NCBI RefSeq assembly: GCF_001428075.1
Contig: NZ_LMSI01000022.1
Location: 186,001-250,000, forward strand
Direction: 5' to 3'
Source of the DNA: Arthrobacter sp. Soil764
Lineage (GTDB): Bacteria; Actinomycetota; Actinomycetes; Actinomycetales; Micrococcaceae
DNA: 64,000 nucleotides
Shown piece by piece: positions 33,722-45,754 of this stretch. Within the stretch, counting starts at the first letter, position 1; each line of letters begins with the position of its first letter. The position numbers and the translations under genes are program-made. The notes below the pieces were generated by a model. The model was not told the DNA's origin. It did no database searches and worked only from the letters and a program-made list of their open reading frames with translations.

Positions 33722-35089
33722 ATGGCACGCACCGCCTCCCTGTCCGGATTCCCCGAGTGGCTTCCCGAGGAGCGGCTGGTGGAGCTGCATGTGCTCGATA
33801 CCCTGCGCCGGGTCTTTGAACTGCATGGGTTCTCCTCGATCGAAACCCGCGCCGTGGAAACGGTGGGGCAGCTGCTGCGCAAAGGCGAGATCGACAAGGA
33901 AGTGTACGGACTGAGCCGGCTCCAGGAGGACGAGAGCGATAACCCCGTCAAGGGCGGCAAAGCCGACCCCCACGCGCTTGCCCTGCATTTCGACCTGACG
34001 GTGCCCTTCGCCCGATACGTGGTGGAAAACGCCGGCTACCTGGCCTTTCCCTTCCGCCGCTACCAGATCCAAAAAGTGTGGCGCGGCGAGCGGCCCCAGG
34101 AAGGCCGCGCACGCGAGTTCACCCAGGCGGACATCGACGTGGTGGGCGACGGCGAGCTTCCGTTCCGTTACGACGTCGAGATCGCGCTGGTGATCGCCGA
34201 GGCACTCAGCGCCCTGCCCATCCCCGATTTCCGCCTCAGGATCAACAACCGCAAACTCGCTGAAGGTTTCTACCGGGGCATCGGCCTCGACGACACCGCA
34301 GGCGTCCTGCGCAGCATCGACAAGCTCGAAAAAATCGGCCCCGCAAAGGTGGCCGGGCTGCTGAAGGAAGAACTCGGCGCCACCGACGAACAGGCGCAGA
34401 AAGCCTTGCAGCTTGCCGCCATCCGCACCGAAGACACGTCCTTTGTGGCCCAGGTCCGCGCGCTGGGCGTCACCAACGAACTCCTTGATGAAGGCCTGGA
34501 CGAGCTGGAGCAGGTCATCGACGCCGCCGTGCAGCGCGCTCCCGGAAAGGTGCTGGCGGACCTCAGCATCGCCCGCGGCCTTGACTACTACACCGGCACA
34601 GTGGTGGAGACCGTGCTGGTGGGCCACGAACAGCTGGGATCCATTTGTTCCGGCGGCCGGTACGATGCCCTGGCGTCGAAGGGGAACCGGAAGTTCCCGG
34701 GGGTTGGACTTTCCATCGGCGTCACCCGCCTGGTGTCCCGGATCCTGAGCCAGGACCTCGCCAAAGCCTCCCGCTCCGTTCCCACCGCAGTGCTGGTGGC
34801 CCTGAACCATGACAACAGCTGGGGTACAGCCCAGGACGTTGCCGCACTGCTGCGCAGCCGGGGCATTCCCACCGAAGTTGCGGCCAAGGCGGAGAAGTTC
34901 GGCAAGCAGATCAAGTTCGCAGACCGCAGGGGAATCCCGTATGTGTGGTTCACGGACGAGGACGGCACCCACCAGGTGAAGGACATCCGCACCGGCGAGC
35001 AGGTGCTGGCGGCGCCTGAGACCTGGATGCCACCCCTGGAGGACCTGGCGGTTCAGGTGGAGACAACCGCGGCCGCAGCCTCGGTCTAG
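33722..35089 (+). CDS. hisS: histidyl-tRNA synthetase
   Basis: The 455-residue class II enzyme has motif 1 (residues 20-50), motif 2 region (FPFRRYQIQKVWRGERPQEGRAREFTQADID), the histidine-specific ARGLDYYTGTVVE and GGRYDAL sequences, and a C-terminal anticodon domain (VLVALNHDNSWGTAQDVAALL). It belongs to the long HisRS group seen in Actinobacteria. ATG 33722 follows AAGGAGAA. No T-box leader is seen. Confidence 0.96.
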   Translation: MARTASLSGFPEWLPEERLVELHVLDTLRRVFELHGFSSIETRAVETVGQLLRKGEIDKEVYGLSRLQEDESDNPVKGGKADPHALALHFDLTVPFARYVVENAGYLAFPFRRYQIQKVWRGERPQEGRAREFTQADIDVVGDGELPFRYDVEIALVIAEALSALPIPDFRLRINNRKLAEGFYRGIGLDDTAGVLRSIDKLEKIGPAKVAGLLKEELGATDEQAQKALQLAAIRTEDTSFVAQVRALGVTNELLDEGLDELEQVIDAAVQRAPGKVLADLSIARGLDYYTGTVVETVLVGHEQLGSICSGGRYDALASKGNRKFPGVGLSIGVTRLVSRILSQDLAKASRSVPTAVLVALNHDNSWGTAQDVAALLRSRGIPTEVAAKAEKFGKQIKFADRRGIPYVWFTDEDGTHQVKDIRTGEQVLAAPETWMPPLEDLAVQVETTAAAASV

Positions 35090-35097
35090 GCGGACGT

Positions 35098-36351
35098 TTA
35101 CGGCGCTGGCTGGTGCTGCCGGAACCGCAGCACCAGCCAGCGCCCGGCCACCCCGGCGGCAAGGACCGCCGCCATGGTCAGGACCGACGCGGGCGGCAAA
35201 GTGAAGGCAAGCACCACGCACCCCAGGAAGCCCAGCGCGTTCAGCCAGCGGGGCGCATAACCGGGGTGGGCGGCAAGGGTAAAGGCGGACGCGTTGGCGA
35301 TTGCGTAGTAGACCAGTACGCCGAAGCTTGAAAAGCCCACGACGGTTATCACGTTGGTGGTCAGGAGCAGCAGGATGACGACGGCGGCCACGGCCAGTTC
35401 GGCGACGAACGGAACGGTGTGGGCGCCGCCCACCTTGGCCAGCAGTCCCGGGAGATCGCGTTCCCTCGCCATGGCCAGGGTTGTCCTGCCCACGCCCGTG
35501 ATCAGTGCCAGGAGGGCGCCGAGACACGCCGCGGCAGCTCCTGCCTGCACCAGCGGTGCCGCCGCCGCCAGCCGGCTTTCCAGCACTGCGTCCAGCAGGG
35601 GAGTGCCGGTGGACCCGAGCCGGGCTCCGAGGTGCGCCTGCAGGAGCAGGGCCAGCAGCAGGTAGATGGCGAAGGCGGCCGCCAGGGCCGCGAGGATGGC
35701 ACGCGGGATGGCACGTGCGGGATTCCTGACCTCTTCGCCGAGCGTGGCAATCCGCGCATACCCCGCAAAGGCGAAGAACATCAGGCCGGCGGCAGGGAGG
35801 ACACCCGCCGCACCCCCGGAGGGCAAGCCTGCAGGCTCCGCCGCCGGGTGTGGACCCAGCACGGCCGCGGTGCCAACGAACACCAGTGTCGCCAGGACCA
35901 TGCACAGCAGGATCCGGGTCAGCAGGGCTGTCCGGGTGATGCCCAACAAGTTAACGCCGGTCAGGGCCACGACGGCGGCCACGGCGACCGGGACCGCGTA
36001 GTCATGCGCCACATAGCTGCCGAACGTCAACGCCATGGCTGCACAGGACGCGGTCTTGCCGGTCACGAAACCCCAGCCGGCCAGGAAACCCGGCCATTCG
36101 CCGAGCTGTTTCCGGCCGTACACGTAGGTTCCACCGCTGGTGGGGTACTTCGCCGCCAGGGCTGCGGAGGCCACGGCGTTGCAGTACGCCACAATTCCGG
36201 CAACGGCCACGGACAGGACCAGGAGATTCCCGGCAAGCGCTGCGGCCGGGGAGAACACCACAAACACTCCGGCGCCCAGCATGGAACCCAGGCCGATGGC
36301 GGTGGCGTCAAAGGTTCCCAGCCTGCGTTGCAGTTGCTGCGGTTCGCTCAT
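35098..36351 (-). CDS. APC-superfamily amino acid/amine permease
   Basis: This 417-residue protein has about 12 membrane helices. The first includes the APC signature [20 protein letters not shown] (unwound GxG substrate site). Helix 6/7 [27 protein letters not shown] is the family's conserved cytoplasmic loop. The substrate is not predictable; cationic or small neutral amino acids are most common. The open frame extends far upstream, but [17 protein letters not shown] (ATG at 36351) is the natural start. It is divergent from aspS. Confidence 0.87.
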   Translation of the reverse strand: MSEPQQLQRRLGTFDATAIGLGSMLGAGVFVVFSPAAALAGNLLVLSVAVAGIVAYCNAVASAALAAKYPTSGGTYVYGRKQLGEWPGFLAGWGFVTGKTASCAAMALTFGSYVAHDYAVPVAVAAVVALTGVNLLGITRTALLTRILLCMVLATLVFVGTAAVLGPHPAAEPAGLPSGGAAGVLPAAGLMFFAFAGYARIATLGEEVRNPARAIPRAILAALAAAFAIYLLLALLLQAHLGARLGSTGTPLLDAVLESRLAAAAPLVQAGAAAACLGALLALITGVGRTTLAMARERDLPGLLAKVGGAHTVPFVAELAVAAVVILLLLTTNVITVVGFSSFGVLVYYAIANASAFTLAAHPGYAPRWLNALGFLGCVVLAFTLPPASVLTMAAVLAAGVAGRWLVLRFRQHQPAP

Positions 36352-36447
36352 GCGGCGGCAGTCCCTTTCCAACGGGTAAACTCGGACGGGATCGTTCCCG
36401 CAACGATCATATTGACTTCCCACTGTTTTCCCGCAGAAAGGCGTGCT

Positions 36448-38244
36448 GTGCTGCGCACACATGACCTCGGATCCCTTCGTTCCGAGCACATTGGACAAAC
36501 CGTAACCCTGGCCGGCTGGGTGGGCCGCCGCCGTGATCACGGTGGTGTGGCTTTCGTGGACCTGCGCGATGCTTCCGGCGTGGCCCAGGTGGTGGTCCGC
36601 GAGGAAGAAGTGTTCCACGGACTGCGCAACGAGTACGTCCTGCAGGTCAAGGGCACCGTGTCCAGGCGCCCGGAAGGCAACGAGAACCCCGCGCTGGCCA
36701 CGGGCGACATCGAGGTCATCGCCGAGGACGTCACCATCCTCAACACCTCGGACCCGCTGCCGTTCCAGATCGATGAGCACGTGGAAGTCGGCGAGGAAGC
36801 CCGGCTTAAGCACCGCTACCTGGACCTCCGCCGTCCCGGCCCCAGCCGCAACCTGCGCCTCCGTTCCGAGGCGAACCGGGTGGCGCGCGAGCTGCTCCAC
36901 CATGAGGGCTACGTGGAGATCGAGACGCCCACACTGACGCGTTCGACGCCGGAAGGCGCCCGTGACTTCCTGGTTCCGGCACGCCTGGCCCCGGGTTCCT
37001 GGTACGCGCTGCCGCAGTCCCCGCAGCTGTTCAAGCAGCTGCTGCAGGTGGGCGGCTTCGAAAAGTACTACCAGATTGCCCGCTGCTACCGGGACGAGGA
37101 CTTCCGTGCGGACCGGCAGCCGGAGTTCACGCAGCTGGACATCGAGGCGAGCTTCGTGGACCAGGACGACATCATCCGGCTGGGCGAAAACATCGTCAAA
37201 GCGGTGTGGCAGCTCATCGGCGCCGACATCCCCACGCCCATCCAGCGCATCACCTACGCCGATGCCATGGCGCGCTACGGCTCGGACAAGCCCGACCTGC
37301 GCTTCGGCCAGGAACTGACCGAGCTCACCGACTTCTTCAAGGACACCAACTTCGGCGTCTTCAAGGCGCCCTACGTCGGCGCCGTCGTCATGCCTGGTGG
37401 TGCCTCGCAGGCACGCCGCGCCCTGGATGCCTGGCAGGAATGGGCCAAGCAGCGCGGCGCCAAGGGGCTGGCTTACGTCCTCTACAAGGAGGACGGCGAG
37501 CTCGCCGGACCGGTGGCCAAGAACCTGACGGAAATCGAGCGCGCCGGCCTGGCTGACGCCGTTGGTGCCAAGCCCGGCGACTGCATCTTCTTTGCCGCAG
37601 GCGAGAAGACGCCGTCGCGTGCCCTGCTGGGTGCTGCACGCGTCGAGATCGGCCACCGCACTGGCCTGATCGATCCCACCGCCTGGGCCTTCTGCTGGGT
37701 TGTGGACGCGCCGATGTTCGAGCCTGCCGCAGCCGCTGTTGCCTCTGGCGATGTCGCCGTCGGCGGAGGACAGTGGACCGCTGTCCACCACGCCTTCACC
37801 TCACCCAAGCCGGAGTTCCTTGACACTTTTGACAAGGATCCCGAGTCGGCGCTTTCCTACGCCTACGACATTGTCTGCAACGGCAACGAAATCGGCGGCG
37901 GCTCCATCCGTATCCACCAGCGCGACGTGCAGGAGCGGGTGTTCGAGCTGATGGGCCTGGACAAGGACGACGCCCAGACCAAGTTCGGCTTCCTGCTGGA
38001 GGGCTTCAAGTACGGCGCCCCGCCGCACGGCGGCATTGCCTTCGGCTGGGACCGCGTGGTGTCGCTGCTGGCGGGCGTTGAATCCATCCGCGATGTCATC
38101 GCCTTCCCGAAGTCCGGCGGCGGCCACGACCCCCTCACGGATGCTCCGGCCCCCATCACGCCGCAGCAGCGCAAGGAGGCAGGCGTGGACTTCAAGCCTG
38201 AGGCCAGAAAGCCGGAAGAGAAGAAGCCCGAAGAGAAGCTGTAG
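36448..38244 (+). CDS. aspS: aspartyl-tRNA synthetase
   Basis: The 598-residue class IIb synthetase has an OB-fold anticodon domain ([28 protein letters not shown]), motif 2 ([25 protein letters not shown]), the bacterial GAD insertion (about 290-420) and motif 3 ([13 protein letters not shown]). GTG 36448 is preceded by AGAAAGG. The last 12 residues are a charged repeat (KPEEK twice) of unknown role. Whether it also charges tRNA-Asn is not clear from sequence. Confidence 0.96.
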   Translation: MLRTHDLGSLRSEHIGQTVTLAGWVGRRRDHGGVAFVDLRDASGVAQVVVREEEVFHGLRNEYVLQVKGTVSRRPEGNENPALATGDIEVIAEDVTILNTSDPLPFQIDEHVEVGEEARLKHRYLDLRRPGPSRNLRLRSEANRVARELLHHEGYVEIETPTLTRSTPEGARDFLVPARLAPGSWYALPQSPQLFKQLLQVGGFEKYYQIARCYRDEDFRADRQPEFTQLDIEASFVDQDDIIRLGENIVKAVWQLIGADIPTPIQRITYADAMARYGSDKPDLRFGQELTELTDFFKDTNFGVFKAPYVGAVVMPGGASQARRALDAWQEWAKQRGAKGLAYVLYKEDGELAGPVAKNLTEIERAGLADAVGAKPGDCIFFAAGEKTPSRALLGAARVEIGHRTGLIDPTAWAFCWVVDAPMFEPAAAAVASGDVAVGGGQWTAVHHAFTSPKPEFLDTFDKDPESALSYAYDIVCNGNEIGGGSIRIHQRDVQERVFELMGLDKDDAQTKFGFLLEGFKYGAPPHGGIAFGWDRVVSLLAGVESIRDVIAFPKSGGGHDPLTDAPAPITPQQRKEAGVDFKPEARKPEEKKPEEKL

Positions 38245-38277
38245 CAGCACGGACGCTGCCGTAAGGCGGCGGCCAAC

Positions 38278-38313
38278 GGAGGCTCCCCGGATCACCGGGG
38301 AGCCTCCGCTTTT
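38278..38313 (+). terminator. Rho-independent terminator after aspS
   Basis: GGAGGCTCCCCGG (38278-38290), ATCA loop, CCGGGGAGCCTCC (38295-38307), GC, then four T residues. Confidence 0.9.
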
Positions 38314-38330
38314 AACAAAGGAGCTGTCCG

Positions 38331-39161
38331 TTGTCCGCTTTGGGCACCATCGAACCCGCACCCCTGGACCTCGAAGCCGCCATGGATGCCGCCTGGCCTG
38401 CCCTGGAACGGCATGACGCCGGCGGCTGGGTCCTTCGCGCAGCCGGCGGCGTGACCCAGCGTGCCAACTCCATCTGGCCGCGCGCCCTCACGGCCGGCCA
38501 GTCCGGTGTCGACCTCCCCGGCCTGCTCCGCGAAGCCCGGTCCTGGTACCGCGGGCGGCGGCTGCCTGTCATCTTCCAGTTGTTCGACAACCGTGCTGCC
38601 TCGGCGCTCCACGATCTTCTCGACGCCGAAGGCTTCACCCGCCAGTCCGAGACCCTGGTCATGACCCTCAGCGCCTCGGCGGATCCAGTTCCGGAAGCCA
38701 TCACGGGTACCCCCAAAACAGAACTTTCGCCAATCGAACTGTCCACGGAGCCGTCCCCGGACTGGCTGCGGGTCTGGTGGGAGGTGGACGGCCGTGGAGG
38801 GGAGGATGCCCTGGCAACTGCACAGGCAATTCTCGAAGGATGCCCGTCAGTGTACGCGCTGCTTCGCGATGGCGATGGCCGGGCCGCCGCCGTCGGACGC
38901 CTTGCCCTTCCCGGCGGCACCGGGCATGGCGGCCTCTACTGCATGGCCACCCTGCCGGACGCCCGCCGCCGTGGCTTCGGGACAGCCATCATGCGGGCCC
39001 TGCTGCAGGCCGGTGCCGCTCAGGGGCTCCAAGGCTACTGGCTGCTCGTTACGGCGGCGAACCAGGGAGCCCAGGAGCTGTACGCCAGCACCGGATTCCG
39101 GGAGGCGGGCCGCTACCTGTACCGGCAGGAACGGCCCCGCCGGGCCCTGACTGGTTGTTAA
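38331..39161 (+). CDS. GNAT-family N-acetyltransferase
   Basis: The 276-residue protein has a degenerate N-terminal half (about 1-110) and a canonical C-terminal GNAT fold. The acetyl-CoA loop is MATLPDARRRGFGTAIMRALL (about 205-225), and LLVTAANQGAQELYASTGFREAGRYLYR closes the fold. Substrate unknown. TTG 38331 is supported by AAAGGAG seven bases upstream. It is convergent with the next gene. Confidence 0.85.
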   Translation: MSALGTIEPAPLDLEAAMDAAWPALERHDAGGWVLRAAGGVTQRANSIWPRALTAGQSGVDLPGLLREARSWYRGRRLPVIFQLFDNRAASALHDLLDAEGFTRQSETLVMTLSASADPVPEAITGTPKTELSPIELSTEPSPDWLRVWWEVDGRGGEDALATAQAILEGCPSVYALLRDGDGRAAAVGRLALPGGTGHGGLYCMATLPDARRRGFGTAIMRALLQAGAAQGLQGYWLLVTAANQGAQELYASTGFREAGRYLYRQERPRRALTGC

Positions 39162-39177
39162 GCCTCCGCTGGCTGCG

Positions 39178-39846
39178 CTAGCCATGTGGGTCGGTCACCG
39201 TGACCCGGACCGAGCAGGCGTCCGCCGCTGCTTTCTTCAGGACGGCGGCCCGGGGTTCGGCGACATCTAGGTAGGCGAGGCGCGGCAGGCGGGCGTAATC
39301 ACGGAGGGCTGGTTCCGCCAGGACCTGGTCCGCCAGGGTCCGGTCGCCGCCCGGCACCAGGTACTCGAAGGCCGCTGCAGCAAAGACTTCAGCCGCCTGC
39401 TGTGCCACTGCCGACACCAACGCATCCGCCTGGTTGGAACGGCGGCGCGCGAACCGCTGCTGGGACTGGCCGCCTGCAGCGGTGCGTGACTGGACGTACC
39501 TGGTGCCTGCCTTGGACGCCAGCAGCGACCCCTCGCTGGCCACCCCGATGCCGTAGCCGCCCCGCCGCACCAGCAGCAGTCCCAACCGGCGCGGCTGGGA
39601 CGCCAGGGCGGCGAGCCGCTCCAGGGGCCCGCTGCCGCGTCCCGGCCGTCCGTCCGCCGGCCACGGCCCCTGCAGCAGCGCCTCGGCGCCGTCGGCCGCC
39701 ACAAGGCGGAGGCCGTCGTCGTCATCCTGCAGCGTGTACCCTCTGTGTGAGGCGCCGAACCTTTCCGCCCAGCCGGGCAGCCGGGTGCCGGGCACGAACG
39801 CAGTCCGGACGGAGGGCGGACCGCCGGCGGCTGCGGGGGCAGGCAT
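39178..39846 (-). CDS. acVLRF1-like peptidyl-tRNA hydrolase (Vms1/ANKZF1 release-factor fold)
   Basis: This 222-residue protein carries the VLRF1 catalytic loop RTAAGGQSQQRFARRR (Gly125, Gly126, Gln127), the actinobacterial counterpart of the eRF1 GGQ loop used by yeast Vms1 and human ANKZF1. These enzymes release nascent chains from stalled or split 50S subunits. The flanking strands (LGLLLVRRGGYGIGVASEG; AFEYLVPGGDR; YLDVAEPRAAVLKKA) fit the fold. ATG 39846 has GAAGGAA upstream; the longer frame from 39891 lacks a site. It is divergent from rarA by 64 bp. Confidence 0.78.
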   Translation of the reverse strand: MPAPAAAGGPPSVRTAFVPGTRLPGWAERFGASHRGYTLQDDDDGLRLVAADGAEALLQGPWPADGRPGRGSGPLERLAALASQPRRLGLLLVRRGGYGIGVASEGSLLASKAGTRYVQSRTAAGGQSQQRFARRRSNQADALVSAVAQQAAEVFAAAAFEYLVPGGDRTLADQVLAEPALRDYARLPRLAYLDVAEPRAAVLKKAAADACSVRVTVTDPHG

Positions 39847-39898
39847 GGGGGTTCCTTCGGTGTCAGGGCCCCGACGAAAAGGACGGGTCAACTGGAAG

Positions 39899-39910
39899 TA
39901 GCCTATCTAC
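39899..39910 (+). promoter_or_regulatory. -10 box for leaderless rarA
   Basis: TAGCCT (39899-39904) is followed by exactly six bases before GTG 39911. No Shine-Dalgarno sequence is present. Confidence 0.45.
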
Positions 39911-41380
39911 GTGGATGATCTCTTCGGGCACGGGCCGGAAAACGACGACGATGACGGTCCGGCCGCCGGGGTAAGCGCCGGTTCCCGGGGCCAGGGTTCG
40001 CGGGGCAAGGGTTCGCCACGCAGCCCGCTGGCCGTCAGGATGCGCCCGCGCACCCTGGATGAAGTGGTGGGCCAGCAGCACCTGCTGGGCCAGGGGTCCC
40101 CGCTGCGGCAGCTGGCGGCAGGCGCCGGGGCGGATGCCGCCGGCCCTGCCGGTCCCACCTCCCTCATCCTGTGGGGACCGCCCGGCACGGGCAAGACAAC
40201 GCTGGCGCATGTCATTGCCCGCGGTCCCGGCCGGAAGTTCGTTGAGCTGTCCGCCATCACCGCAGGCGTCAAGGATGTCCGCCGCGTGATGGACGACGCC
40301 CTGACCGCCAGGGACCTGTACAAGACCACTACGGTGCTGTTCCTTGACGAGATCCACCGCTTCAACAAAGCCCAGCAGGACGCGCTGCTGCCCGGCGTCG
40401 AAAACAGGTGGGTGGTCCTGGTCGCTGCCACCACGGAAAATCCCTCCTTTTCGGTGGTCTCGCCCCTGCTGTCCCGCTCCCTGCTCCTCACGCTCAAACC
40501 CCTCACCGACGCCGATATCGAGGGCCTCCTGGTGCGCGCCGTGGAGGACCCGCGCGGGCTGGGCGGCAAGGTCCGGCTCAGCGACGACGCTTTGGATCAC
40601 CTGGTCCGGCTGTCCGGCGGGGACGCGCGGAGGGCGCTTACCGCGCTGGAGGCCGCGGCCGGCGTGGCTTTCGGTGACGCGGACGACGTCGAACGTTCCG
40701 TGGGGGAGGACAGCGCAGCTGAGGTGCCGGTCACCGCGGAGCCGGTCATCGTTGAGCTTCGCCACACCGAGCGCGCCCTGGACGCCGCCGCCGTCCGCTA
40801 TGACCGTGCCGGCGACCAGCACTACGACGTCATCAGCGCCTTCATCAAGTCCATCAGGGGCTCGGACGTTGACGCCGCCCTGCATTACCTCGCCCGGATG
40901 CTGGAAGCGGGGGAGGATCCGCGGTTCGTGGCCCGGCGGATCGTCATTTCCGCGGCAGAGGACGTGGGCATGGCTGACCCCACCGCGCTGCAGACCGCCG
41001 TGGCCGCGGCGCAGGCAGTGCAGCTGATCGGGATGCCGGAGGGGCGGATCATCCTGGCGGAGGCCGTGGTCCACCTGGCCACCGCACCAAAATCGAACGC
41101 GGCCTACATGGGCATCAACAAGGCCATCGCGGACGTGCGGGCGGGCCTCGGCGTCGGAATTCCGGCGCACCTGCGGGATGCGCACTACCCCGGATCCAAG
41201 CAGCTGGGACACGGCGTGGGCTACAAGTACGCCCACGACGCCCCGCATGCAGTGGCCACCCAGCAGTACCCGCCGGACGACCTGGTGGGCCGGGACTACT
41301 ACCAGCCCACCGGCAACGGCGCGGAAAGGGACATCGCCCAGCGGTTGGAGCGCCTGCGGAAGATTGTGCGGGGCAAGTAG
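39911..41380 (+). CDS. rarA: replication-associated recombination protein A (MgsA/RarA AAA+ ATPase)
   Basis: This 489-residue clamp-loader-like ATPase has Walker [10 protein letters not shown] (89-97), Walker [10 protein letters not shown], sensor 1 [10 protein letters not shown] and the RarA tetramerisation domain ([40 protein letters not shown]). It acts at stalled forks. Before the AAA domain is a disordered Gly/Ser/Arg stretch (residues 10-38), and it opens MDDLFGHG, possibly a tip for protein contact. GTG start with no leader. Confidence 0.95.
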   Translation: MDDLFGHGPENDDDDGPAAGVSAGSRGQGSRGKGSPRSPLAVRMRPRTLDEVVGQQHLLGQGSPLRQLAAGAGADAAGPAGPTSLILWGPPGTGKTTLAHVIARGPGRKFVELSAITAGVKDVRRVMDDALTARDLYKTTTVLFLDEIHRFNKAQQDALLPGVENRWVVLVAATTENPSFSVVSPLLSRSLLLTLKPLTDADIEGLLVRAVEDPRGLGGKVRLSDDALDHLVRLSGGDARRALTALEAAAGVAFGDADDVERSVGEDSAAEVPVTAEPVIVELRHTERALDAAAVRYDRAGDQHYDVISAFIKSIRGSDVDAALHYLARMLEAGEDPRFVARRIVISAAEDVGMADPTALQTAVAAAQAVQLIGMPEGRIILAEAVVHLATAPKSNAAYMGINKAIADVRAGLGVGIPAHLRDAHYPGSKQLGHGVGYKYAHDAPHAVATQQYPPDDLVGRDYYQPTGNGAERDIAQRLERLRKIVRGK

Positions 41381-41389
41381 CTGCCGTGG

Positions 41390-41549
41390 TAGGCTGGATG
41401 TTTGTCTGGCAAGGCACGGACGCAAAATCTCCCCAATTCACGTTGGGAAGGCTATGCCCTGGGCCCAGTAGCAAAAGGCGGCGGTTGGCCGATGCTCTCC
41501 ATCCTGGAGGCCAGTAACACTGACAACCGCAGATATTGGAAGGACACCA
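41390..41549 (+). promoter_or_regulatory. structured leader of rpsD, possible S4 autoregulatory site
   Basis: TAGGCT at 41390-41395 predicts a leader of about 150 nt. It contains CCCAA/TTGGG (about 41429-41449), an outer stem GCGGTTG/CAACCGC (41481-41487 with 41524-41530) and an inner CTCCA/TGGAG (41497-41501 with 41505-41509). The outer stem ends 20 nt before the GTG start. In other bacteria S4 represses its own mRNA through such leaders; here this is inferred. Confidence 0.4.
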
Positions 41550-42176
41550 GTGGCTAACAACACTCGTGCTCGCCGTCAGGCCCGCCTCTCGCGGTCCCTC
41601 GGCATCGCCCTGACCCCCAAGGCCGCCAAGTACATGGAGCGCCGCCCGTACGGCCCCGGTGAGCATGGCCGTGCCCGCAAGAAGCAGGACTCCGACTACG
41701 CCGTACGTCTGCGCGAAAAGCAGCGCCTGCGCGCCCAGTACGGCATCCGCGAAGCACAGATGACCCGTGCTTTCGAGGAAGCCCGCCGCACCAAGGGCCT
41801 GACCGGTGAAAACCTCATCGAACTGCTCGAAATGCGCCTCGACGCCCTGGTCCTGCGTGCCGGTTTCGCCCGCACCATCGCCCAGGCCCGCCAGCTGGTT
41901 GTGCACCGTCACATCATGGTTGACGGCATCCGCGTTGACCGCCCGTCGTTCCGCGTCGGCGAAGGCCAGCTGGTCCACGTCCACAGCCGCAGCGAGACCA
42001 TGGTTCCGCTCCAGGTTGCCGCAGCCGGTGCACACCGCGATGTCCTGCCTGCCGTTCCGGCCTACCTGGACGTCAAGCTGGAAGCCCTGCAGGCACGCCT
42101 CGTGCGCCGCCCCAAGCGCTCTGAAATCCCGGTGACCTGCGAAGAGCAGCTCGTCGTCGAATTCTACGCACGCTAA
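41550..42176 (+). CDS. rpsD: 30S ribosomal protein S4
   Basis: The 208-residue protein binds 16S rRNA early in 30S assembly. The N-terminus (NTRARRQARLSRSLGIAL...PYGPGEHG) has no zinc-binding cysteines, so it is the C-minus type of S4. The S4 RNA-binding domain (MRLDALVLRAGFARTIAQARQLVVHRHIMVDG) is intact. It is away from the alpha operon, standing alone with its own leader and terminator. GTG start, GGAAGGA upstream. Confidence 0.97.
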   Translation: MANNTRARRQARLSRSLGIALTPKAAKYMERRPYGPGEHGRARKKQDSDYAVRLREKQRLRAQYGIREAQMTRAFEEARRTKGLTGENLIELLEMRLDALVLRAGFARTIAQARQLVVHRHIMVDGIRVDRPSFRVGEGQLVHVHSRSETMVPLQVAAAGAHRDVLPAVPAYLDVKLEALQARLVRRPKRSEIPVTCEEQLVVEFYAR

Positions 42177-42193
42177 ATCCCAGCAGCGTATCC

Positions 42194-42227
42194 AAAGAAG
42201 CCCGTGGCAAGCGCCGCGGGCTTCTTT
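42194..42227 (+). terminator. Rho-independent terminator after rpsD
   Basis: AAAGAAGCCCG (42194-42204) pairs with CGGGCTTCTTT (42217-42227), with an additional GGC/GCC pair inside. Confidence 0.85.
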
Positions 42228-42321
42228 GTATGTAAGGTACTTGGGGGACATCTGCGCAACGGGCCTTCCGTGCATGCGGCGGATGTGGCTCAACCACAGA
42301 ATTTCAAGGAGATGAACGTCT

Positions 42322-42696
42322 ATGTCTGGTGGCGATATTGCCGGCCTGATCGCTGCCGGGGTGTTTGCACTCCTGGTGCTGCTGCTCGCGGTCCCTATCC
42401 TGAAACTGGGTAAAGTCTTCGACGAGGTGCGGACCGCCATCAGGTCCATCAGCGACGGCGCCACGCCCCTGATGGACGAGGTCACAGCTACCGTCTCCAC
42501 CACCAACCAGCAGCTGAAGAAGGTGGACGGTATCTCGTCCAACGTCTCAGATGCGTCCGCCAACATTTCGGCCCTGTCCTCGCTGGTAGCCGCCACCGTC
42601 GGTTCGCCGCTGATCAAGGTCGCGGCGTTCAGCTACGGCGTGCGCAGCGCCTTCGCCAACCGCCGGAAGCCCGCTGCCGGCCGCCGCAGCCGCTAG
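42322..42696 (+). CDS. DUF948 domain-containing membrane protein
   Basis: The 124-residue protein has one N-terminal membrane helix (IAGLIAAGVFALLVLLLAVPIL), then an amphipathic helical region with heptad-like spacing (VFDEVRTAIRSISDGATPLMDEVTATVSTTNQQLKKVDGI) typical of DUF948. The C-terminus is basic (RRKPAAGRRSR). Function unknown. This gene and the next regularly precede alaS in Actinobacteria. A TAAGGT -10 candidate lies at 42233-42238; AGGAGA precedes the ATG. Confidence 0.85.
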   Translation: MSGGDIAGLIAAGVFALLVLLLAVPILKLGKVFDEVRTAIRSISDGATPLMDEVTATVSTTNQQLKKVDGISSNVSDASANISALSSLVAATVGSPLIKVAAFSYGVRSAFANRRKPAAGRRSR

Positions 42697-42713
42697 ATTC
42701 GAAGAGAACGAAC

Positions 42714-42944
42714 ATGAAAAGAATTGTTTGGATGGGAATCGGCGTGGCCATCGGGGTCATTGCCTTCCGCAAAGTGAGCCAGGCCCAGTCCGCGCTGGGG
42801 CCGGAAGGCCTCAACCGCGCTGTGGGGCAGCTCGCCGACGGGGTGTACGACTTCGCCGACGCCGTCCGCGCAGGAATGCGTGAACGGGAAACCGACCTGC
42901 GGACCGCCCTGGGTGTGGAGTCCGCGGAACTGGTCCGCCGCTGA
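42714..42944 (+). CDS. small DUF6167-like protein, 76 residues
   Basis: The protein begins with a membrane helix (IVWMGIGVAIGVIAF) and continues as one charged helix (GLNRAVGQLADGVYDFADAVRAGMRERETDLRTALG). It is 17 bp after the DUF948 gene, suggesting a paired membrane-surface function; I know of no assigned role. The DUF6167 name is from pattern and context. Confidence 0.75.
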   Translation: MKRIVWMGIGVAIGVIAFRKVSQAQSALGPEGLNRAVGQLADGVYDFADAVRAGMRERETDLRTALGVESAELVRR

Positions 42945-43068
42945 CCCCGCGGGGACTGCACCGGCATCAGCCAACAACCGGCAGGAACCCGTTCCGGGAA
43001 CCGTGCCACCTGAACGAAATTTTCGCGCCGCCCGGCGGTGCGGACCAAGAAGGGTAAGAAAACAGCTC

Positions 43069-45747
<2,679 letters not shown>

Positions 45748-45754
45748 TCCAGTC

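Noticed and set aside
33704-35905. 733-codon minus-strand frame over hisS
   Set aside because: Part of it passes through the APC permease gene in another frame and the rest mirrors hisS; neither part resembles a family.
35419-36447. 343-codon upstream extension of the aspS frame
   Set aside because: It is antisense to the permease gene. AspS family similarity starts at GTG 36448 behind a ribosome site.
36352-37791. 480-codon upstream extension of the APC permease frame
   Set aside because: It runs antisense to aspS; permease homology begins at MSEPQQ with a normal first membrane helix.
38206-38241. KPEEK repeat at the AspS C-terminus as a functional domain
   Set aside because: Only two short units, in a region that varies among AspS proteins; more likely a disordered tail.
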